In this document: in pieces, positions 6,481 to 13,559 of the stretch
How the letters are laid out: every line of letters begins with the position of its first letter
Position numbering within the stretch: position 1 is the stretch's first letter
Source of the DNA: CAZLHO01 sp964559455
GTDB lineage: Bacteria > Krumholzibacteriota > Krumholzibacteriia > LZORAL124-64-63
Assembly: GCA_964559455.1 (NCBI GenBank)
Contig: CAZLHO010000067.1
Span: forward strand, 1 to 13,559
Length of the DNA stretch: 13,559 bases
Reading direction: 5' to 3'
The notes under the pieces: generated by a model
Database searches by the model: none
What the model saw: the letters and a program-made list of their open reading frames with translations, nothing else
Told to the model about the DNA's origin: nothing
Translations under genes and position numbers: made by a program

Positions 6481-9400
6481 TCAGCGGAGCAAGGTCACGC
6501 GGCGGACGGCGAAATCGCCGCCCTGTCCCGCCCGCAGCAGGTAGACGCCGGCGGCGAGAGGGCGACCGGCGGCGTCGCGGCCCGTCCAGGCCAGGACGCC
6601 CGCGCCCGAGGGCAGGATGGCGCGGCTGCGGTGGACCAGACGGCCGCGCAGATCGTAGACCATGAACTGCCAGGGTTCCAGGGGGTTCCCGCTGACGGGC
6701 AGCAGGAAATCGGCGCGGGCGGGATTCGGCCGCGGCAGTCCCAGCGAGAAGAGGGTCGGCGCGCGGGTCCAGGTCCGCTCCGCCAGCACCCGGGCGGCCA
6801 GCGCCAGTCCGTCCCGGACGTGGGTCTCGGCTTCGGCGCGACCGAAGCCGGCGGCCATCACGAGCACCGCCCGCAGGGAATCCCCGGGAGCCAGGACGGC
6901 CGGCCCGGCCGCCAGGACCTGGCTGATGTCGGTCGCCAGGACGGACTCGGCGCCGTCGGACCCGGCCAGAGCGTCCCATTTCTCGTCGTCGGTGAAACCG
7001 TCGTAGATCTGCCAGGGATTGCCGCCGACGTTGTCGATCGCGCGCAGGCGGACAGCCTCGGCGCCCTGGGGCAGCAGAGCCGTGGCGACGCTCTTGCCGT
7101 CGTCGACGTCGGCTCGGGTCACCAGGCTCCAGTCCGCGCCGGGAGGACGCTCGACGTTGTTGGCGCGGTAGGTCGGGAAGAACCCGCCGTCGCCCAGATC
7201 CCAGTCCAGGAAGAAACCGTAGCTGAGGCCGCGCAGGGTGTCGGTCCCGGCGTTCACCAGCGTGGTCAGGATCAGGGCCAGCCCGGGATGGTCGACGGGA
7301 TCGGGCGCCAGGGCCCGCCAGCCGATCCTGAGATCCAGAGGATCGAGGGCCCCCGCGTCGGTGAAGGCGGCCGAGACGGCCGAGACGCGGGTGCCGTCCT
7401 CCAATCGGTAGTCGGCCTCGGCCTGCGGCGGGCCGTCGGCCGTGAATGTGGGATGGAAGGCTCCGTTGGGGGCGTAGCGGGCGGCGTCGCTGATCCGCGC
7501 CGGGCCGACCCCGACCATCAGGGCGCCTTCGAAGAGCAGGCTCCCGGGAGCTCCCTCCCCATGCTCGGAGCCCAGGGACTCGTAGCTGACGCCCAGCCCA
7601 TCATCACCCGATCCGCCGCCGCGGCCGACGAAGCCGATGCGCCCGTTGGCCCCCAGGCTGAGGTCGACTTCCCCCCCTCTCAGGTCGGCGTAGAGGGGAG
7701 CGACCAGGATCTCGATCAGAGCGTGATCGACGTAGAGCCCGCCGTCGTCAAGGGCCGGCGACGGCATTGTCCACGACAGCAGCAGGGGCAACCGGGTGCC
7801 CGGAGCCAGGGTGGCGTCCAGGCGCAGGCTAAGAGGCGACCCGGCGACGACCGCCGCGCCCGCATCCACCGGGGGCAGGGCAGTCTCCGCGTCGAGCACG
7901 ACGCCGCCGGCCATGGGCAGTTCCAGCCTCAGGTCCATCGCGCCCGGCGCCGCATCCAGGAGGTTCCGGAAGACGGGGAGCAGGTTCAGCACCTCGCCGG
8001 GAGTCGGGATCCCGTCGCCGTCGCCGTCGGTCAAGCCCGGGTCCGATAGGCGCAGGCCGGGACCCTGCCACAGAAGCGCCCGATCGGCCCTCGCCAGGCC
8101 GTGCCCCAGTTCAGGCACGCCGTCGCCCGTCGCCGCCGGCAGGGCGGAGACGCGGATCCGGTGACGCAGCGCCGCCGGGGTCAGCTCGGGCCGCAGGCCC
8201 CAGAGCAGGGCCGCGTAGCCGGCGACCAGCGGCGAGGCCATCGAGGTCCCGGTCAGCTCCCCCGTTCCGCCGTCCTCGAAGAGCGAAAGGATTCCGGTGC
8301 CGGGAGCGGCCAGATCCACCCAGAGCCCGTAGTTCGAGGTCGGGTGCCGGGAGCCGGCCGCGTCGACGTTGGCGACCGCGATAACTTCGGGATAGGCCGC
8401 TGGATAGAAAGGGAAGGGATAGGCGTTGTTGCCGGCGGCGGCCACGATCACGGCCCCCAACTCGATCACCCGCTCGACGACGGCGCGCTCCAGCAGGGAA
8501 GTGCGGAGCAGCTGGCCCCAGCTGCAATTGATGATGCGCGCGCCGCGCTCGGCGGCGTAGAGCATGCCCTGATAACCGAAGAGCACGGTCTCGTCCTGGA
8601 CCGGATGCCCGACCGCGACGCCCAGCAGCGGCGTGTTCCAGGCCGAGCCGGCCATGCCGGCGCCGTTGTCGGTCACCGCCGAGACCAGCCCGGCGACGTG
8701 GGTCCCGTGGCGCACCGACAGGGGGGTCGCGCCCGCCAGCGCGGCCAGGTCGTCCCCCGCGGCGGCGAAGTTCCAGCCGCCGGTGTCATCGATGAAGCCG
8801 TTGCCGTCGTCGTCCACGCCGTTCGGCGGATCGTCGTCGTTCAGCAGGATGTTGGCCGCCAGGTCGGGATGCGTGGCGTAGAAGCCTCCGTCCACGACGG
8901 CCACGGGCACGGGTGCGGCCTCCCCTCGCGCCAGGTCCCAGGCCGCCGGCAGCCCCAGGGCCTCCAGGTACCATTGGTCCGGGACCAGGGGGTCGTCCGG
9001 CAGGGCGGTCGTGCGGGGTAGCAGGTAGGGCTCCGCGAAAGCGATCCCGGGCAGCGCGGCGATCTTGGCGGCCGCGGCCTCGGGATCGACGGGATCGGCG
9101 TAGAAGACCAGGCGGATGTCGGCCAGGGGCCCGTCGCCGGGCCACCAGGGGGCCTCGCCGGTCACCTCGAGGGGCAGGGGCGACTCCGGAGCGCCGGCCT
9201 CGCGCCGGACCACGAGGACGCCGGCCGCGGCGGCGGCCGCGGGCGTCCCGCGGGCGCGCTCCCCCTCGCCTGCGGCGAGGGTGACCACGGGCCGCGACGC
9301 GAGCAGGGCGTAACCGCGGGCCGCGTCCAGATTCCGGGAATCGCCGGCGGCATCGGCCGCGACAGCGGCCGCGACCAGCAGCAGGATCGCGGCGAACGCC

Positions 9401-9492
9401 GGGAAGCTCAGCGGCATGCGCACGACCGCAAGCGTCCCCTGCGCGGCACGAGGTGATCGAAGTGGGGAGCGAGATCCGCCGATTCCGGTCAT
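6481..9492 (-). CDS. Secreted subtilisin-like (S8) protease with FlgD/Por-type C-terminal tail
   Basis: 1003 residues. A signal peptide core lies at about 29-47 (F-A-A-I-L-L-L-V then A-rich), and about 50-160 looks like a propeptide. The S8 domain (about 165-470) has the full triad: D201 (A-V-V-D-G-G), H262 (R-H-G-T-H-V-A-G), S417 (G-T-S-M-A-S-P), with oxyanion N355 (A-A-G-N-N). Acidic probable calcium loops occur at 227-236 and 489-494. About 500-905 is a large beta-rich region I cannot assign. The last ~90 residues match FlgD-type Ig/Por-secretion tails: L-P-R-P-N-P at 919-924, V-Y-D-L-R-G-R at 945-951, G-R-D-A-A-G-R-P-L-A-A-G-V-Y at 971-984, then a basic beta-strand end. Likely exported, then secreted or surface-attached, degrading extracellular protein. 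ATG 9492 has the best ribosome site; ATG 9417 would give a shorter signal peptide. Confidence 0.93.
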   Translation of the reverse strand: MTGIGGSRSPLRSPRAAQGTLAVVRMPLSFPAFAAILLLVAAAVAADAAGDSRNLDAARGYALLASRPVVTLAAGEGERARGTPAAAAAAGVLVVRREAGAPESPLPLEVTGEAPWWPGDGPLADIRLVFYADPVDPEAAAAKIAALPGIAFAEPYLLPRTTALPDDPLVPDQWYLEALGLPAAWDLARGEAAPVPVAVVDGGFYATHPDLAANILLNDDDPPNGVDDDGNGFIDDTGGWNFAAAGDDLAALAGATPLSVRHGTHVAGLVSAVTDNGAGMAGSAWNTPLLGVAVGHPVQDETVLFGYQGMLYAAERGARIINCSWGQLLRTSLLERAVVERVIELGAVIVAAAGNNAYPFPFYPAAYPEVIAVANVDAAGSRHPTSNYGLWVDLAAPGTGILSLFEDGGTGELTGTSMASPLVAGYAALLWGLRPELTPAALRHRIRVSALPAATGDGVPELGHGLARADRALLWQGPGLRLSDPGLTDGDGDGIPTPGEVLNLLPVFRNLLDAAPGAMDLRLELPMAGGVVLDAETALPPVDAGAAVVAGSPLSLRLDATLAPGTRLPLLLSWTMPSPALDDGGLYVDHALIEILVAPLYADLRGGEVDLSLGANGRIGFVGRGGGSGDDGLGVSYESLGSEHGEGAPGSLLFEGALMVGVGPARISDAARYAPNGAFHPTFTADGPPQAEADYRLEDGTRVSAVSAAFTDAGALDPLDLRIGWRALAPDPVDHPGLALILTTLVNAGTDTLRGLSYGFFLDWDLGDGGFFPTYRANNVERPPGADWSLVTRADVDDGKSVATALLPQGAEAVRLRAIDNVGGNPWQIYDGFTDDEKWDALAGSDGAESVLATDISQVLAAGPAVLAPGDSLRAVLVMAAGFGRAEAETHVRDGLALAARVLAERTWTRAPTLFSLGLPRPNPARADFLLPVSGNPLEPWQFMVYDLRGRLVHRSRAILPSGAGVLAWTGRDAAGRPLAAGVYLLRAGQGGDFAVRRVTLLR

Positions 9493-9632
9493 GGTGCTCC
9501 GTCGCGGTGGTGAGGCCGGTCGCGCCCGCGGTCCTCGTCGCTACGGGCCCGACACAATCTACATCAAGGTCGGGACCCGCGCTCCGCCGGGCAACCGGGC
9601 CATAGGACCACGGTCCGCTCACTCCCGCCGGG
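9493..9632 (-). promoter_or_regulatory. Intergenic region upstream of the subtilase-sppA unit
   Basis: These 140 bp lie between the acyl-CoA synthetase stop and the subtilase start. No hairpin followed by a T tract is seen, so readthrough from the synthetase gene is possible. The only AT-rich patch is 9554-9567. It contains TAGATT on the minus strand (9556-9561), a weak -10 candidate without a good -35. Nothing else is recognisable. Confidence 0.3.
9497..9500 (-). promoter_or_regulatory. Ribosome binding site supporting the upstream start of the subtilase
   Basis: GGAG (in CGACGGAG) lies 4 nt before ATG 9492. The alternative ATG at 9417 has only an AGGGGA about 19 nt away. The upstream start gives an n-region with Arg residues before the hydrophobic core, whereas the downstream start gives a signal peptide with no basic residue. 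Confidence 0.6.
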
Positions 9633-11951
9633 TCAGGGCGCGCCCGCGCCCGGGGCCGAAACGACGAAGGCCGCCAAGGCCCTGGCGGCGCGGTCGATCT
9701 TGCGGAAGACCGGCACGCCGGCGGCTTCGATCACGCGCACCATGGGATCGTAGAGCGGCCCGGAATCGACGACCACCACCGCGGGCTTCGCCGACGCCTC
9801 GATCAGGCGGACGAAACGCTGCGGCTGCGACTCCGGGGCGTTCAGGTCCTCGCCGTGCCGGCCGGGATCCGCCGGCAGGTTGTCCAGGGCGGCGGTCACC
9901 GGCACCGACGACAGCACCGCGCAGTCCACCTCGGCCGAGTCCAGGATGGCGGCGACCGATCGGGCGTAGGCCGCGGTGTCGGCCATGGGCGTGGCGTCGA
10001 CGGGGTTGTCCCGGTGGGCGAAGGATGGCAGGCAGGCGTCCAGCTCGGCGCGGGTCTCCTGCGGATAGGGCGCCACTTCCAGGCCGGAGAGGGCGTCCAT
10101 CACGGCCGAGCACTCGAAGCCGGCGTTGCTGATGATCCCGACGCGGCGCCCCCGCACGGGCCGGGCGTGCAGCATGGTGAAGGTCTTGATCAGGTCCTCG
10201 AAATCGCCGAGGTCCTCGGCGACCACGACCCCCGCCGACTCGAGGCAGGCCCGGGCCACGTCGTAGTCCCCGGCCAGGCTGGCGGTGTGGCTGGCGGCGG
10301 CCTTGGCGCCCAGGGGGGTGCGCCCCGCCTTGTAGACGATCACGCGCTTGCCCCGGGCGGCCGCCTCGCGGGCCGCGGCCGTGAAGCGCGCGCCGTCCCC
10401 GGAGCGGAAGCCCTCGACGTAGCAGGCGATCACGTCCACGTCGTCGTCGTCGCGGAAGTGACGCAGGAAATCCCCCGCCGTCAGGTCCATCTGGTTGCCG
10501 AAGCTGATGCTGGCCCGGGGAAAGACCAGCCCGTCGTAGTTGCTCGCGAAGGTGACGACGTAGGCTCCGGACTGGCTGACCAGGGCCAGGTTGCCGCCGG
10601 CGCGGGCGGGGCTGAAGGGCAGCTTGTAGGCCGGCAGGAAGAAGGTGTTGTACTCGTCGCGGCTGACGATCCCCAGGCAGTTGCCGCCGACCATGACCGG
10701 CCCGCCGCCGGGCGCGGCGTGACCCTCGCGCAGCAGGGCCTCGATCTCGGCCGCCAGTTCGCCGTGGCCGGCCTCGGCGAAACCGCCGGGGATCAGGATG
10801 ATCGCGGCGGCCAGATCGCGCGCCACCAGCTCGGCGATGGCGTCGCGCGCGGCCTCGGCCGGAACGCAGACCACCGCCAGGTCCACGGGCCGCGGCAGAT
10901 CGGCCAGGCCGGGAACGCAGGGCACGCCGTCGATCTCCCGCTCCTTGGGGTGGACGATCCACAGGGCCTCGGCGGGCACCCCGGGCGACGCCTTCAGGTT
11001 GCGGACGATGATCCGCCCGGGATTGACGCCCTTGGCGCTGGCCCCGAGCACGACGGCGCTGCGCGGCCGCAACAGCTTGTCGACCTTCTCCGGCGGGCGC
11101 GCGGCCACGGACCAGCGACGCGACGAGACCAGGCCGACGCCGTCCAGGGCGCGCAGGCGCCCGCCGTCGGGCACGGCGGGGTTGACCTCGATCTCCTCGA
11201 GCGTGAAGAGCCCGTCCCCGTCCGCCGCGAAGGCGGCGGCCAGCGCGGCGAGATCGGCGACGCTGCGGGCCAGGACGGCGGGATCGAGCGGCGGGGTCGC
11301 ATAGAGGCGGGACGGTCGGCAGAGCAGCGACAGCAGCGGATGGGCGGTCAGGGCCGCCTCGGCAGCGGCGGCGTCCAGGCCGGCGGCGGGCAGGATCAAC
11401 CGGCTGCGCCCGCCCGTGCCCCGGCCGTACCATTCGGTGAGCAGACCGCCCACCCCGACCACGACGACCGGTCCGAAGGCCGGATCCTGGCGCAGGCTGA
11501 GCAGCACCTCCTGGCCCGGCTGGTTCGCCCGGTGGGGCACGAAGGCGCAGGCCAGGCAGCCCTCGACGGCGGCCTCGCCGGCGCGCCCGCGCACCGCGGC
11601 AAGCAGTTCGTCCGCGGCCGCCGGCAGGTCGGCGCCGGCGCCGACGCGATGGACGGCCACGCCGCCCACGTCGCTCTTGTGGAGCAGATCGCGGCCCACG
11701 ACCTTCAGCACGATCCGTCCCTCGTCGCCCGCCAGGGCGCCCGCGGCCGCGGCCCAGCCCGCACGCGCGGCAGCGTCGGCGTCCGCGGGCAGGAAGGCGT
11801 GGGGGCAGACCGCGAGACCCGCCGCCGACAGCACGGCGTAGGTCTCGGCCTCGTTCAGGCGCACGGCCCCGGCGACGGCGGACTGGGCGTTTCCGGGCCG
11901 CGGGATGGTCTCGAGGATCCGGGTCACGTCTGCGATCGCGTTGGCCTGCAT
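9633..11951 (-). CDS. ADP-forming acyl/acetyl-CoA synthetase, fused with beta half first
   Basis: A 772-residue NDP-forming acyl-CoA synthetase (acyl-CoA + ADP + Pi to acid + ATP + CoA), giving substrate-level ATP from acetyl-CoA or related thioesters in the cytoplasm. The N-terminal ~285 residues are the ATP-grasp beta half, with L-L-H-K-S-D-V-G-G-V and putative phosphate-shuttle H91. The CoA-binding Rossmann domain starts near 293 (R-P-R-S-A-V-V-L-G-A-S). The succinyl-CoA-ligase-like flavodoxin domain starts near 453 (N-L-A-L-V-S-Q-S-G) and holds the phosphohistidine loop S-H-T-A-S-L-A-G-D-Y-D with H555. Both histidines are present, so it is probably active. The common fused bacterial order is alpha then beta; here it is reversed. 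No GNAT domain is present, so it is not a Pat-type acetyltransferase. The start is ATG 11951, not GTG 11957. Substrate specificity cannot be read. Confidence 0.93.
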   Translation of the reverse strand: MQANAIADVTRILETIPRPGNAQSAVAGAVRLNEAETYAVLSAAGLAVCPHAFLPADADAAARAGWAAAAGALAGDEGRIVLKVVGRDLLHKSDVGGVAVHRVGAGADLPAAADELLAAVRGRAGEAAVEGCLACAFVPHRANQPGQEVLLSLRQDPAFGPVVVVGVGGLLTEWYGRGTGGRSRLILPAAGLDAAAAEAALTAHPLLSLLCRPSRLYATPPLDPAVLARSVADLAALAAAFAADGDGLFTLEEIEVNPAVPDGGRLRALDGVGLVSSRRWSVAARPPEKVDKLLRPRSAVVLGASAKGVNPGRIIVRNLKASPGVPAEALWIVHPKEREIDGVPCVPGLADLPRPVDLAVVCVPAEAARDAIAELVARDLAAAIILIPGGFAEAGHGELAAEIEALLREGHAAPGGGPVMVGGNCLGIVSRDEYNTFFLPAYKLPFSPARAGGNLALVSQSGAYVVTFASNYDGLVFPRASISFGNQMDLTAGDFLRHFRDDDDVDVIACYVEGFRSGDGARFTAAAREAAARGKRVIVYKAGRTPLGAKAAASHTASLAGDYDVARACLESAGVVVAEDLGDFEDLIKTFTMLHARPVRGRRVGIISNAGFECSAVMDALSGLEVAPYPQETRAELDACLPSFAHRDNPVDATPMADTAAYARSVAAILDSAEVDCAVLSSVPVTAALDNLPADPGRHGEDLNAPESQPQRFVRLIEASAKPAVVVVDSGPLYDPMVRVIEAAGVPVFRKIDRAARALAAFVVSAPGAGAP

Positions 11952-11956
11952 GGGCA

Positions 11957-11962
11957 CCTCCT
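11957..11962 (-). promoter_or_regulatory. Strong ribosome binding site of the acyl-CoA synthetase gene
   Basis: AGGAGG, part of AGGAGGT, lies 5 nt before ATG 11951 on the minus strand. The alternative GTG at 11957 overlaps this site itself and therefore cannot use it. Confidence 0.8.
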
Positions 11963-11975
11963 GAGGATTCGCGCT

Positions 11976-12002
11976 GAGGCGCCGATGCCGGGAGGGCGCC
12001 TC
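11976..12002. repeat. 8-bp inverted repeat in the acyl-CoA synthetase leader
   Basis: GAGGCGCC at 11976-11983 is matched by GGCGCCTC at 11995-12002 with an 11-nt spacer, 24 nt upstream of the ATG. A weak -10-like CATGAT (minus strand, 12014-12019) lies just upstream, without a clear -35. It is a candidate operator or leader hairpin, and may be chance. Confidence 0.35.
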
Positions 12003-12065
12003 CCCGTCCGGGAATCATGCGCGGCGCCGCCCATCGACGCCAGTCCCAAACCGCCGCCGGTAACC

Positions 12066-12097
12066 AAAAAAAAGCCGCCGCCCCGAAGGGCGGCGGC
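12066..12097 (-). terminator. Intrinsic terminator after the outer-membrane barrel gene
   Basis: On the minus strand, a perfect 10-bp all-GC stem (12088-12097 with 12074-12083) closes a UUCG tetraloop and is followed by eight T. It begins 22 nt after the stop codon. This is a textbook Rho-independent terminator and separates the barrel gene from the acyl-CoA synthetase gene downstream. Confidence 0.95.
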
Positions 12098-12119
12098 GAT
12101 CGTCGGGCCGGCGGCGGGA

Positions 12120-12668
12120 TCAGAAGCGCAAGCCCACCGAGGCCGTCATGTAGTTCCAGCCGATGTCGGTGCCCAAGCCCTCGTCGTCGACCGAAACGCT
12201 GTGGTACAGGAACTCGAGCTCGAGCTTGGGCAGCCGGTAGCCCGCGCCGAAGGCCCAGCAGAAGTCCGTCTCGCTGTCCAGGGCGATGTTCGCGATCTCG
12301 CCGTCCAGATTCGTGATGCCGAAACCGGCCTCGAAGAAGAGGCCTCCGGGCAGGGTCAGCTGGCCCAGGCCCAGGGCCTCGAGCATCGCGATATGACCGT
12401 CGACGTCCTCTTCCAGGCCGTTACGGTTGTAGGCCGCGCGCAGCTTGACGCCGAAGGCCGGCGAACCGGGCAGGGGGGCGCCCAGCTGGATGCCGTAGCC
12501 GATACCGAAATGGTAGCCGGTCGTGGCGATGTCGTCGAAATCGGAGCTGGGAAGGGTGAAGCCGGCGAGCAGCGTGGTCTGACCCTGGGCACGGGCCGAG
12601 ACGAGACCGGCGGTGAGCAGCAGCACGGCGGCCAGGCTCAAGACCGTCAGGGTGCGGAAGGAGCGCAT
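12120..12668 (-). CDS. Small outer-membrane beta-barrel protein, function unknown
   Basis: 182 residues. The signal peptide is about 1-27: R2 and R5, a Leu/Ala-rich core, and likely cleavage after A-R-A. The mature part shows alternating amphipathic strands with aromatic girdles and Gly-rich turns (G-Y-H-F-G-I-G-Y-G-I, L-E-L-E-F-L-Y-H, Y-M-T-A-S-V-G-L-R-F). It ends in Phe preceded by Arg, the C-terminal signature recognised by the BAM complex. Size suits an 8-strand barrel. It resembles generic outer-membrane beta-barrel domain proteins, but no family can be named. The ATG at 12668 has GGAGG 6 nt upstream; the frame extends upstream but has no comparable site. It is monocistronic, with its own promoter and terminator. 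It sits just downstream of the rRNA operon, whose terminator insulates it. Confidence 0.85.
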   Translation of the reverse strand: MRSFRTLTVLSLAAVLLLTAGLVSARAQGQTTLLAGFTLPSSDFDDIATTGYHFGIGYGIQLGAPLPGSPAFGVKLRAAYNRNGLEEDVDGHIAMLEALGLGQLTLPGGLFFEAGFGITNLDGEIANIALDSETDFCWAFGAGYRLPKLELEFLYHSVSVDDEGLGTDIGWNYMTASVGLRF

Positions 12669-12721
12669 GGGAAACCTCCATGTCGAGAGTCGGGCATAAC
12701 GCCGCGGCGCGGCGCGTCGGG

Positions 12722-12740
12722 GGCGGCCCTCCTGGCCGCC
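12722..12740 (-). promoter_or_regulatory. Leader hairpin of the barrel mRNA
   Basis: GGCGGCC and GGCCGCC form a perfect 7-bp stem with a 5-nt loop reading AGGAG on the minus strand. It falls within a few nucleotides of the predicted transcript start (about 12743), so the mRNA may begin with this hairpin. 5' hairpins are known to stabilise some outer-membrane protein mRNAs; that role here is inference. Confidence 0.45.
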
Positions 12741-12749
12741 ATCGCCAAC

Positions 12750-12779
12750 ATCATGCCTCCGTACCGAAACCGGCGTCAA
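12750..12779 (-). promoter_or_regulatory. Candidate sigma-70 promoter of the barrel gene
   Basis: On the minus strand, TTGACG (12774-12779) matches the -35 consensus at five of six positions, and CATGAT (12750-12755) matches the -10 at four of six, with an 18-bp spacer. It lies 36 nt past the rRNA operon terminator and gives a leader of about 75 nt. Confidence 0.5.
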
Positions 12780-12815
12780 CACCGAATCGGCGACGAGGGG
12801 CGCGGATACGAGCAG

Positions 12816-12848
12816 AAAAAAGCGGGCACCCGGCGTACCGGGTGCCCG
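12816..12848 (-). terminator. rRNA operon terminator
   Basis: On the minus strand, a perfect 11-bp stem (12838-12848 with 12823-12833) closes a 4-nt loop. One C follows, then a run of six T (12816-12821). It begins 6 nt after the 3' end of 5S rRNA and ends the rRNA operon. Confidence 0.9.
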
Positions 12849-12854
12849 AGAAGA

Positions 12855-12970
12855 TTCGGCGGCGTCCTACTCTCCCACACAGTCTCCCGTGCAGTACCAT
12901 CGGCGCTACGGCGTTTCACTACTGTGTTCGGAATGGGAACAGGTGGTTCCACCGTGCCATCGCCACCGAA
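12855..12970 (-). rRNA. rrf: 5S ribosomal RNA
   Basis: About 116 nt, the normal 5S size. The ends pair as the terminal helix (5' TTCGGTGGCG with 3' CGCCGCCGAA, one G-U). Conserved internal segments are clear on the minus strand: CCCATTCCGAACACAG in the loop B/C region, GCGCCGATGGTACTG, and GGGAGAGTAGG near the 3' end. The exact ends are set by the terminal helix and may be off by a few nucleotides. Confidence 0.95.
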
Positions 12971-13061
12971 AAACGGCTGGCTTGATGACCAAATATAGAG
13001 GGCAGTCACAACGTATCCGGACTGTAGTTTCCGCATCCGACCCCCTCTTCGGGGGAAGGAG
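12971..13061 (-). other. 23S-5S internal transcribed spacer
   Basis: About 91 nt with no tRNA. It is AT-richer than the protein-coding part of the window. A short hairpin (5-bp C/G stem, 5-nt loop) lies at 13041-13055, close to the 23S 3' end, and may take part in pre-rRNA processing. Confidence 0.7.

Positions 13062-13559
<498 letters not shown>

Noticed and set aside
5145..8049. Long overlapping + strand frames (5145-6665 and 6418-8049)
   Set aside because: They are antisense shadows of sppA and the subtilase, Gly/Gln/Arg-rich with no motifs.
9493..9632. Terminator between the acyl-CoA synthetase and subtilase genes
   Set aside because: Only short GC self-complementary stretches are seen, with no T tract on either strand.
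11952..11957. GTG at 11957 as the acyl-CoA synthetase start
   Set aside because: It overlaps the AGGAGGT ribosome site; ATG 11951 has correct spacing.
9855..12998. A 1047-codon open frame on the + strand
   Set aside because: It is antisense to the acyl-CoA synthetase and barrel genes, which have clear motifs and ribosome sites. Its product is low-complexity Gly/Gln/Asp/His-rich, typical of an antisense frame in GC-rich DNA, and it runs through the 5S rRNA.

Overview
The window is GC-rich diderm bacterial chromosome: signal peptides, a lipoprotein, a beta-barrel protein ending in Arg-Phe, and a polysaccharide co-polymerase with its tyrosine kinase. A subtilase with a FlgD/Por-type C-terminal sorting-like tail and an ADP-forming acyl-CoA synthetase suggest an uncultured high-GC lineage near the FCB superphylum (Eisenbacteria- or Krumholzibacteria-like). 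That placement is inference; the partial 23S rRNA could settle it. No mobile element, CRISPR array, tRNA or phage gene was seen.

Layout, left to right. (1) 3-1118, + strand: the 3' part of a POT/PTR-like MFS transporter, closed by a hairpin terminator. (2) 1196-3540, - strand: a two-gene unit, polysaccharide co-polymerase (Wzz-like) then a separate BY-kinase. (3) 3541-3755: divergent intergenic region with a 9-bp inverted repeat. (4) 3756-4823, + strand: a predicted lipoprotein with an aberrant metzincin-like zinc site. Its 3' end overlaps the convergent sppA by 96 bp. (5) 4728-9492, - strand: a 1003-residue secreted subtilase followed 16 bp later by sppA, probably one operon. (6) 9633-11951, - strand: an ADP-forming acyl-CoA synthetase with the beta (ATP-grasp) half placed before the alpha half. 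(7) 12120-12668, - strand: a small outer-membrane barrel with its own promoter, leader hairpin and a UUCG-loop terminator. (8) 12816-13559, - strand: the end of an rRNA operon, i.e. terminator, 5S rRNA and the last ~498 nt of 23S rRNA; 16S should lie beyond the right edge.

Functionally, three different proteases or peptidases sit together: a lipoprotein metalloprotease, a secreted serine protease and membrane-bound SppA. This suggests a cell-envelope or extracellular proteolysis neighbourhood, and the peptide-transporter-like MFS gene at the left could fit the theme. The kinase/co-polymerase pair controls exopolysaccharide or capsule length, but no glycosyltransferase, flippase or polymerase is visible beside it. 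The acyl-CoA synthetase is an energy-conserving enzyme of acetate/acyl fermentation. Almost every gene has a GGAG-type ribosome binding site, which fixes most starts well.

No completely new system is evident. The most unusual points are the permuted acyl-CoA synthetase, the noncanonical zinc site in the lipoprotein, the long convergent overlap with sppA, and the third membrane span in the co-polymerase.
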